NCBI GenBank assembly: GCA_964625245.1 | Contig: CAZVAN010000022.1 | Span: 1-15,626 of the forward strand | DNA from: CAZVAN01 sp964625245 | GTDB lineage: Bacteria > Patescibacteriota > Saccharimonadia > Saccharimonadales > UBA10212 | Length of the DNA: 15,626 nt | Reading direction: 5' to 3' | Shown here: piece after piece, positions 12,901-15,626 of the stretch | How the letters are laid out: the number at the start of each line of letters is the position of its first letter | Position numbering within the stretch: the stretch's first letter is position 1 | The notes under the pieces: model-generated | Database searches by the model: none | The model's input: only the letters and a program-made list of their open reading frames with translations | What the model was told of the DNA's origin: nothing | Program-made: the position numbers and the translations under genes

Positions 12901-15626
12901 CCGCCTTGGATGAGGGTAGTTGAACCAGCGGCGTTGATGGAACCTATGGTTACAGTGGAAGTGTTAGATCCGCCGGTTACACCAGAACCTATGGCTACTG
13001 TTGTGTTATTAGCTCCACTGGCAGCACCTATGTTAATGGTGTGGGCGGATGCACTGTTACCAACTGCTATAGTTCCAGAGCCTGACTCAAGAGTTAGGTT
13101 CCTTGTGGCGCCAACACTCTGAAGAGTTACTGCTCCCTCATTGGCCGCGGCGTTAGTAATAGTCAGGAAGTGGCTGGTGCCGTTGGCAGTCTGGACATCC
13201 AGAACGTTGCCAGAAGTAGCAGTGCCGGAGGTTTGGCGAATGATCGTGCCGATGTTATTGCCGACGGGTGTAATACTAAGCGCACCGGTATCATCTACAT
13301 TAAACATAGCCGTGCCCAGGCCACTGGCTGTCTTGTCGCGTATAGCAAACAGGCTGCCGGTTATGGGTGAGCTGTTGTTATTTTGAATATCTACCCCGCC
13401 GGTATCGGTTCCGCCATTGTTGAGGATTATTTCAGGGGTAGTACCTCCAGCGCTTGTATCATAGGTTTGTTGGAGGGTTGAGCCAGTACCAGTACCGCCA
13501 GCTCCAGGAGTAACATAGACCCAAACGGTTCCACCGGAGCTGCCGGTCTTACTCTCAAGAGCCTGGCCGATTGCCGTACCGGTAGGCGGTACTCCGGGTG
13601 CTTTATCGACTTTTCCGGCTGTGGTAGTAGTTACCAGATAATCGCCTGGAGTAATGGCTGCGTTAGTAGCTATTAGGTTAACTTGGTAGGTGCCGCCTAT
13701 GACTATGTCTTGTGGAGTTGTGGTAGTTGTAGCTATACCAAAGACTTTAGAGTCGCTGGCAGTAGTAGTAGTTTTAACTTGGCCATTAGCGGAAGTGTCT
13801 ATTACCACTACGTCATTGGCGTTGACTGTTCCGCCGACATTCATGCTCTTACGGATTGTGGAGTTAACGTTGCCGGTGGCGGCGAGGATGATGTTGGAAC
13901 CGTCAGTGGTGTTGCCTATTTGGACAGTGCTATTGCTAGTATCGACATCCAGGACGGATCGGCTGGAGCTATTTTGGACTTGGAAGGCTGCTGTTGAGTT
14001 GGTGGTAGTCTTAGCGATTATGCCAGTACTTGAGCTGCCAGCGGCCGATAGAGTTATGCCACCTGCCCCATTGCCACCCTGGATTAGAGTCTGGGAGCCA
14101 GCGGCGTTAGCTGAGCCGATAGTAACCGAGGAAGTATTAGACCCACCAGTTACACCGGAGCCAATAGTCACCGTGCTGTTATTAGCGCCTGTGCTAGCAC
14201 TAATGCTTATATTATGAGCCCCAGCAGAGTTACCTATGGCAATAGTGCCAGAGCCGGCTTCAAGAGTTAGGTTTCTAGTAGCACCTATTGATTGAAGGGT
14301 TACTGCTCCCTCATTAGCAGCAGCGTTAGTTATCTGGATGAAGTGGCTTGTGCCGTTGGCAGTCTGGACATCCAGAACGTTGCCAGAAGTAGCAGTGCCG
14401 GAGGTTTGCTTGATGGTATTGCCGACATTGTTACCGGTAGGAGCGAAGGTATTGGCGGCGTTAAGTAAGGCTATGTTGGCGGAGTCTGAGAGGTTGGAGC
14501 TGGCTATAGTAGAACAGGATCCGCCGCTTACCAGTCCGCCGGTAGAGGCAAAGCTGGAAATGTAGTTACTAGCACTACAGGCACTGATGGTACTACCGCT
14601 AGTAGCGCCTACCTTAAAGACTCGGCCAGTACCGGCGCTTATGTCACCTTCTACGGATAGTGAGGCTACCCCGGCACCGGCATTGGTAACCGTTAAGGTA
14701 GAGTCACTGGCATTGTTGACGTCTAGGGTAAGGGCTGTGGCACTCTTTTGCAGAGTGGTGGTATTGCTACCAAGTACCAGCGTGCCGTTACTGGAGTCGA
14801 GGGTCAGGCTTCTGGTGGCGCCAACACTCTGGACAGTGACGTTACCCTCATTAGCAGCAGCGTTAGTTATCTGGATGAAGTGGCTTGTGCCGTTGGCAGT
14901 CTGGACATCCAGAACGTTGCCAGAAGTAGCAGTGCCGGAGGTTTGCTTGATGGTATTGCCGACATTGTTAGCTGTTGGGGCAAAGAGACTAGCTCCCGTA
15001 AAGGTCTTATCGCCAGCGAAGGTTTGCGTACCAGTAGTCACCGCACCGGCTACTAAAGCTGAGGCGTTACTAATGCTCAGCGCAATGGTATCGGGGTTGG
15101 GGCCAGTGTCAAGAGTAAATGCCGTCCCGGCAACTGTGCCTGTGGCGGTGGTATCAATGAAGTTAGCGTCAGTGGCAGCACTGCCATTTACAGAGATAGC
15201 GTCAGCGGTACCCGCGGCACAGGAGGAGAACAGCAGCAGGCTAGGATCGGTGGCATCGGTTTGCAGACACTGGCTGGTACCCGGCCCTGTTACCGGTAAT
15301 TTCAGGGTGTAGCTGCCGGCGGTTGCGCTAGTAACTATAGTTACCGTATTACTGTTGGTAGCATTGTTGAATACTAGCTTGCCATCTAGGCCACTGGCAC
15401 CGGCTTTACCCAACACAACTTGGTCGCCTGAAGTGTCGACACTTAGAATCGACTTACTGGAGCTGGAGTCTTGTACCTGGAAGCCAGTGGAACTGTTGGA
15501 TCCAAACAGAGCAGCTCCATTAGTAACTGTGAATGCTTTACCTGTGCCCACTGTTGTATCCCCATTAAGTCCTACAGCACCTGTGCCGGTAGTAAAGGTA
15601 TGGGCACCGGCTACACTGGTATCGCC
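1..15626 (-). CDS. Giant modular surface protein, interior fragment open at both ends
   Basis: One reading frame stays open across the entire window on the minus strand, giving about 5,208 codons. I checked the frame at more than a dozen separated landmarks, such as FDISNP at 10233, YVYAIGG at 6810 and MNTTRG near 35. All lie in the same phase, and I saw no in-frame stop. Start and stop codons lie outside the window, so signal peptide, anchor and full length cannot be judged. The product is rich in Ser/Thr/Asn/Gly/Ala and beta-strand repeats. It carries a beta-helix, five Fn3-like domains, three jelly-roll domains and four beta-propeller blocks. I infer a secreted or cell-surface adhesin-like protein of a Patescibacteria (CPR) bacterium, because its motif set matches giant CPR surface proteins. 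A tail-fibre-like protein of a phage or virus is the main alternative. No enzyme active site is evident. Operon context and regulation are not visible. Confidence 0.93.
1150..2325 (-). other. Low-complexity Ser/Thr/Ala/Gly beta stalk, C-proximal
   Basis: Residues about 4434-4826. Short strands alternate with turns, for example TVKQTSAGSPTSDIMDVQNS, ADVLTVAKSVSLTANKDNTY, 'TSSASSSNIAPDVLLVSQ', SISLQSAAGANAVTI, STTNIQSGSGNLNLQPSAG and VDQLAITNASGATSTTG. It ends with LEGLSIGNLASPQANSTETG and LLIGTGWDEALRANG, a phrase typical of CPR fibre-like proteins just before a head domain. No enzymatic motif was found; it is probably a stalk. Confidence 0.62.
2325..3510 (-). repeat. Two-copy 'AxLT[AS]GQT...LQDNTT' repeat with GGYF elements
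   Basis: Two related units of unequal length. The first (about 3510-2745) starts AASLTAGQTQMTQNFTNGSS and TGGTVQGYSQTITV. It carries a GIGISGVSNGISG, YGVLGAATG, VGTYGYNG, GVIGRSVQ and GVYGDTKVGG array with 'AYGGYF', and ends LQDNTTDVLTVADGG. The second (about 2745-2325) starts AANLTSGQTHISQTLTNGSS and keeps GGYFALGG, SALYASN and LQDNTTSVLTVADGG, but lacks the central 'YGV[LIG]G' array. These glycine-turn strands are typical of fibre-type surface proteins. A Cys pair sits at 3177/3135. The precise role is unknown. Confidence 0.7.
3540..3875 (-). other. Fibronectin type III-like domain E
   Basis: Residues about 3918-4029. VPAAPSVTSQGANAD, TWTYVVTAVNAYGGETTASA, ISWSAVTGATSYKVYRTA, then GLIGSTNSTSLTDTG and TAPTINTTGQLTVEGS. 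It is the counterpart of Fn3-like domain B after propeller 1 and keeps the same closing phrase. Confidence 0.77.
4030..4968 (-). repeat. LVIVP-type beta-propeller 2, seven repeats
   Basis: Residues about 3553-3866. Seven repeats with cores GKYAYV, GSYLYS, GRYIYA, GRYAYV, GKYAYI, GNYAYI and GRYAYV are each followed by a '[VI][FYVI][DN]ISNP.SP'-like strand. The last copy ends LQIYDLGGAYLQQLEAGG, mirroring propeller 1. The blades are more diverged from each other than in propeller 1. It is probably a seven-bladed propeller; the ligand is unknown. Confidence 0.84.
5105..5421 (-). other. Fibronectin type III-like domain D
   Basis: Residues about 3402-3507. SSTYRYKVTGVDNAGGETAA, FSWTAVTGATGYKVYRTAAG and SEVYLTTVPTNYFADKG are followed by SATPPSIANAYISTNNSNTQ and GTPTGQLYVGG. 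This matches the sequence after Fn3-like domain A closely and leads straight into the second LVIVP propeller. Confidence 0.77.
5425..5720 (-). other. Fibronectin type III-like domain C
   Basis: Residues about 3303-3401. PGSPTAST and 'TYNYIIIANIPTGQSAAS' are followed by YNALSWTAFGSAISYNVYRT, GYIGNVTTNSFNDTG and the start of the next Fn3-like domain. It lies in tandem with domain D. The first duplicated block has only one Fn3-like domain at this position, so one copy was gained here or lost there. Confidence 0.7.
5835..6329 (-). other. Jelly-roll carbohydrate-binding-like domain 3 (CBM4/9 type)
   Basis: Residues about 3100-3264. The domain begins NLIGNSNFEGG and VDGWSKKLGTE, continues with LAANTQYTLSFYAKVSSG, has a Cys pair 15 residues apart (codons 6021 and 5976) around YARFNC, and ends with TIYVDGVQLEAGATMTDY. 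It is separated from domains 1 and 2 by the Kelch block but shares their Cys positions and strand order. Confidence 0.77.
6336..6599 (-). other. Glycine-rich beta linker between Kelch block and jelly-roll 3
   Basis: The stretch reads as short repeated strands such as GGSLDLVGLSGQNL, GGSLTAGNITGVGDLQIQG, FANGVGIGGSLTVNGGATI and STGIINIQNAGNINVVNVST. It resembles the stem that follows each LVIVP propeller (QGGL.VG.GI..SG.LG.SG). No catalytic or binding motif was seen; it is probably a rigid spacer. Confidence 0.6.
6600..7560 (-). repeat. Kelch-like beta-propeller, six repeats
   Basis: Residues about 2689-3009. Six units of 51-55 residues follow the pattern 'LP..R..HSSVVANGYVYVIGG.....QSTVYYAKLNADGS...WQ'. 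The conserved VYY codons fall at about 7410, 7254, 7092, 6933, 6768 and 6615, spaced 153-165 bp. The 'YVIGG' di-glycine strand, the 'R..HSS' turn and the late Trp are classic Kelch features. Six copies fit a six-bladed propeller. Such propellers usually bind proteins or glycans. Blades are strongly similar in DNA, so they probably arose by recent tandem duplication. Confidence 0.87.
7635..8093 (-). other. Jelly-roll carbohydrate-binding-like domain 2 (CBM4/9 type)
   Basis: Residues about 2512-2664, directly following domain 1 with almost no linker. It begins NLVSNPSLESNTDGWSLHN, then NYNFQPSSRYTLSFWARTD, a Cys pair 14 residues apart (codons 7785 and 7743) around TWTQFSC, and NVYIDGITLTAFG. 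It has the same strand order as domain 1 with low sequence identity, so the tandem duplication is old. Confidence 0.75.
8103..8564 (-). other. Jelly-roll carbohydrate-binding-like domain 1 (CBM4/9 type)
   Basis: Residues about 2355-2508. The domain begins NLISNPNFESNTAGWTALNG, continues with YNFKPNTTYTLSVYAAITSG, has a Cys pair 16 residues apart (codons 8289 and 8241) around LTRYTC, and ends with TLVFDAAQLEQ. The 'N.I.NP.FE....GW' opening and 'Y.lsf.a...' and 'v.iDgvqLe' strands are the hallmarks of CBM_4_9-type jelly-rolls. Glycan binding is the family's usual role; the actual ligand is unknown. Confidence 0.75.
8665..9410 (-). other. PGDYL/IGQALE beta module B
   Basis: Residues about 2072-2321. 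This is a second copy of the module at 13285-14016, with the same order: FQVQNSSNRSILDVD, IGNTTDGS, GGIVNAHDLVVID, KVFGIATGSGTPQDIVIGG, PGDYLVASTTAGKV, GTAIGQALE, VWAFVTPG, LQQTYDTSAGG, GGVDIQNNN, SLFAIRD. In the 141 bp at 8757-8897 it differs from copy A at 13 positions, and 12 of these are third codon positions. The function is unknown; a beta-rich structural module in the fibre is inferred. Confidence 0.75.
9420..9760 (-). other. Fibronectin type III-like domain B
   Basis: Residues about 1956-2069. PPAGAITVTPTLGASTSYSY and IVTTVNASGGETTAS are followed by NTVSWSAVSGASAYKVYRTA and GYIGTATSTSFVDNG, then TAPTIDTTGQLTVEGS. The same order (propeller, QQLEAGG stem, Fn3-like domain, TAPTI[DN]TTGQLTVEGS) recurs at 3540-3875, so this is one half of a large duplicated block. 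Confidence 0.78.
9930..10848 (-). repeat. LVIVP-type beta-propeller 1, seven repeats
   Basis: Seven consecutive repeats of 41-47 residues have the pattern 'S[IV]YVQGRYAYV...N.LQVFDISNPAAPVDV'. The N/D codon of FDISNP-type motifs falls at 10755, 10620, 10485, 10362, 10236 and 10095, and the seventh copy ends in LQVFDLGGEYTQQLEAGG. LVIVP repeats build beta-propellers in secreted and surface proteins, so seven copies suggest one closed seven-bladed propeller. The blades are very similar in DNA, with a 'ggggttgctgatgtcgaag'-like core shared by several, which implies recent tandem duplication. The ligand is unknown. Confidence 0.85.
10985..11295 (-). other. Fibronectin type III-like domain A
   Basis: Residues about 1444-1547. 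The motifs are NTYYYKLTAIDAAGGESAPS, then VSWAPAITGAAGYRIYRST and EVYLTTVTGTSFLDTG. This is the 'YYYKVTAVD..GGES' / 'SW..V.GA.GYKVYR' pattern of Fn3-like domains in CPR surface proteins. It lies just before the first LVIVP propeller, matching the position of Fn3-like domain D before the second. Confidence 0.75.
11490..12650 (-). other. Right-handed parallel beta-helix domain (pectate-lyase/NosD type)
   Basis: Residues about 993-1379. The domain opens with VIIAASNSTQTEKDAADYI and 'DQTTINNAF', then SVYLMEGTYSLTAAISVPNN and TLSGAGAST. That is the usual start of Pectate_lyase_3-like helices in CPR proteins. It continues with many 20-25-residue coils of the PbH1 type, such as GVYTGSSSHNTISNN, GIVIGNG..YVITGNTV, GIDIYTSDNIISNN and GIYVSSSNGNNISSN. 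Two close cysteine pairs occur, at 12519/12501 and 11571/11559. I see no obvious lyase catalytic cluster, so glycan binding or a purely structural role is as likely as enzymatic cleavage. The fold call is strong; the function is uncertain. Confidence 0.85.
12655..12735 (-). other. 'GTVYYDTTTNQLIQYNGTKW' cap motif
   Basis: RPGSPTAGTVYYDTTTNQL and IQYNGTKWNSAP form the familiar 'GTIYYDTTTNKLK.YNGT.W' element. It often closes stalk repeats in tail-fibre-like and CPR surface proteins. Here it sits directly before the beta-helix and looks like the boundary between stalk and globular head. Confidence 0.6.
12882..13274 (-). repeat. GNNIG...QGGNGAG protein repeat, copy 3 (full)
   Basis: This full-length copy of the 131-codon unit starts PVGNNIGTIIRQTSG and ends LIQGGNGAGA. 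It matches copy 2 in length but is more diverged: a perfect 59-bp block (13177-13235) is shared with copies 1 and 2, with scattered substitutions elsewhere. It directly follows PGDYL module A. Confidence 0.8.
13285..14016 (-). other. PGDYL/IGQALE beta module A
   Basis: The module starts with FQVQNSSSRSVLDVD (about 13985-13940), then IGNTTDGS and GGTVNANDVVVID. Next come KVFGIAT, DIVIGGTYQV, PGDYLVTTTTAGKV, GTAIGQALE and VWVYVTPG. It ends with LQQTYDTSAGG, TDTGGVDIQNNN and GSLFAIRD. The 'VIGVV...G...V...I.PGDYL..S..G.A.KA...IGKALE' layout is a recurring beta-barrel-like domain in giant CPR surface proteins. I do not know a proven function. The module is duplicated about 4.6 kb away. Confidence 0.72.
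14055..14447 (-). repeat. GNNVG...QGGNGAG protein repeat, copy 2 (full)
   Basis: This full 131-codon unit runs from PTGNNVGNTIKQTSG through NLTLEAGSGTIAIG and IGSGVTGGSNTSSVTIG to LIQGGNGAGG. It aligns without any length change to copy 3, which lies exactly 1,173 bp away. Its N-terminal half is nearly identical in DNA to copy 1. The IGSGVTGGSN stretch resembles repeats of bacterial and phage fibre proteins. Confidence 0.82.
14308..14433 (-). repeat. Perfect 126-bp direct repeat, copy 2 of pair
   Basis: The bases from ccctcattag to gacattgtta are identical to 14845-14970, and the flanking bases on both sides differ. It codes for the NVGNTIKQTSG to NAAANEG part of the GNNVG unit. The spacing is 537 bp, a multiple of three, so the frame is kept. 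Confidence 0.92.
14769..14984 (-). repeat. GNNVG-QTSGTATSG protein repeat, copy 1 (partial)
   Basis: This is the first of three copies of a unit that begins FAPTANNVGNTIKQTSG, continues with NVLDVQTANGTSHF and NAAANEG, and ends in a 'QSVGATRSLTL' strand. Unlike copies 2 and 3 it lacks the following 'IGSGVTGGSN...LIQGGNGAG' half. It shares a perfect 126-bp stretch with copy 2. It is probably a beta-structured stalk element; no function is known. Confidence 0.8.
14845..14970 (-). repeat. Perfect 126-bp direct repeat, copy 1 of pair
   Basis: This stretch is identical base for base to 14308-14433. Identity at wobble positions as well as in protein points to recent duplication or gene conversion, unlike the diverged third copy at 13135-13260. 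Confidence 0.92.
15217..15312 (-). other. 'LKLP...CL...SSC' tail-fibre-type motif
   Basis: The segment reads YTLKLPVTGPGTSQC followed by LQTD and ends in LLLFSSCA. This is the same layout as the common 'YTLTLP..G..GQ.L...G.G.LSW' motif of fibre proteins, but with two cysteines (codons at 15267 and 15219) placed 16 residues apart. A disulfide between them is inferred. Family and function are otherwise unknown. Confidence 0.55.

Larger units (their letters stand above)
5796..15482 (-). repeat. Dispersed F-Q-[VI]-Q-[ND] motif, six copies
   Basis: A short motif, FQ[VI]Q[ND] followed by 'S/G...[LIV].[DA][VA]D', occurs at 15468-15482, 13971-13985, 11367-11381, 9354-9368, 8613-8627 and 5796-5810, each at a junction between modules. 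The coordinates given span all copies; only these six short sites are the repeat. It marks the boundary strand ahead of a new domain and is common in fibre-type CPR proteins. A looser relative, VQNSGGTQNF, lies near 2215. Confidence 0.75.
12721..15626 (-). other. Tail-fibre-like beta-repeat stalk, N-proximal part of the giant protein
   Basis: Residues 1 to about 968 of the fragment are almost entirely Ser/Thr/Asn/Gly/Ala/Val with short alternating strands. Recognisable pieces, N to C, are FQVQDSSSSKSILSVD (about 15495-15435), YTLKLP...QCLQTD...SSC (15312-15217), GDKTFTG (near 15010-15035), SNLSDSANIALLNAANTF (14510-14450), three GNN[VI]G units, one PGDYL module, and GTVYYDTTTNQLIQYNG just before the beta-helix. 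Such phrases recur in phage tail fibres and giant CPR surface proteins, where they form extended fibrous stalks. The structural role here is inferred. No Lys/Arg-rich, coiled-coil or membrane segment was noticed. Confidence 0.7.

Noticed and set aside
13690..14217. Plus-strand open frame of 175 codons; a related one lies at 9088-9426
   Set aside because: Both lie antisense to the duplicated PGDYL modules A and B. Their similarity to each other comes from that duplication, not from a conserved plus-strand gene.
14587..15312. Plus-strand open frame of 241 codons
   Set aside because: It is antisense to clear fibre-repeat coding on the minus strand, its Val/Leu/Ala/Pro-rich product looks like no protein family, and its openness follows from the codon bias of the opposite repeats.
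1..15626. Prophage tail-fibre locus
   Set aside because: Several motifs also occur in tail fibres, but no phage structural, lysis, integrase or attachment-site feature is in the window, so it remains only an alternative.
1..15626. Use of a recoded genetic code (UGA as glycine, as in some CPR lineages)
   Set aside because: I met no in-frame TGA on the minus strand and glycines use normal GGN codons, so nothing points to recoding.

Overview
The whole window appears to be the interior of one giant protein-coding gene on the minus strand. In the frame whose triplets start at plus positions divisible by three (3-5 up to 15624-15626) I read about 5,208 consecutive codons with no stop. The frame is open at both edges, so neither the start codon nor the stop codon is in the window. 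I found no other gene, RNA gene, promoter, terminator or mobile element. The plus-strand open frames are antisense shadows of this repeat-rich gene.

The protein is a modular, beta-rich, apparently extracellular protein. It is dominated by Ser, Thr, Asn, Gly, Ala and Val, and is poor in charged residues and Met. The amino-proximal end is at high coordinates. Going N to C it holds: (1) a long stalk of tail-fibre-like beta repeats, 15626-12721, with three copies of a 'GNN[VI]G..QTSGTATSG' unit and one 'PGDYL/IGQALE' domain; (2) a pectate-lyase/NosD-type right-handed beta-helix, about 12650-11490; (3) a fibronectin-III-like (Fn3) domain, a seven-copy LVIVP-type propeller (10848-9930) and another Fn3-like domain; (4) a second 'PGDYL/IGQALE' module (9410-8665); (5) two jelly-roll carbohydrate-binding-like domains (8564-7635); (6) a six-copy Kelch-like propeller (7560-6600); (7) a third jelly-roll domain (6329-5835); (8) two Fn3-like domains, a second seven-copy LVIVP-type propeller (4968-4030) and a fifth Fn3-like domain; (9) further glycine/serine-rich beta repeats (3510-1150); (10) a third type of propeller repeat ('VYNGxLY', 987-1) that runs off the left edge.

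The motif set (FQVQN...LDVDT, SNLSDSANIALL, YTLKLP..., GTVYYDTTTNQLIQYNG, QQLEAGG, YKVYRT, PGDYL...IGQALE) is of the kind found in giant surface proteins of Candidate Phyla Radiation bacteria (Patescibacteria, for example Saccharibacteria, Microgenomates or Parcubacteria). Similar motifs also occur in phage tail fibres. The roughly balanced GC content and the absence of in-frame TGA fit a standard-code Patescibacteria genome. This taxonomic call rests on recognising motifs, not on a search.

The modules suggest a long fibrous adhesin or surface-attachment protein: repeat stalks space out propellers, jelly-rolls and a beta-helix that could bind glycans or host-surface proteins. The gene has clearly grown by internal duplication. 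Examples are a block of roughly 2 kb duplicated about 5.9 kb apart, a duplicated PGDYL module whose copies differ almost only at wobble positions, and a perfect 126-bp repeat.
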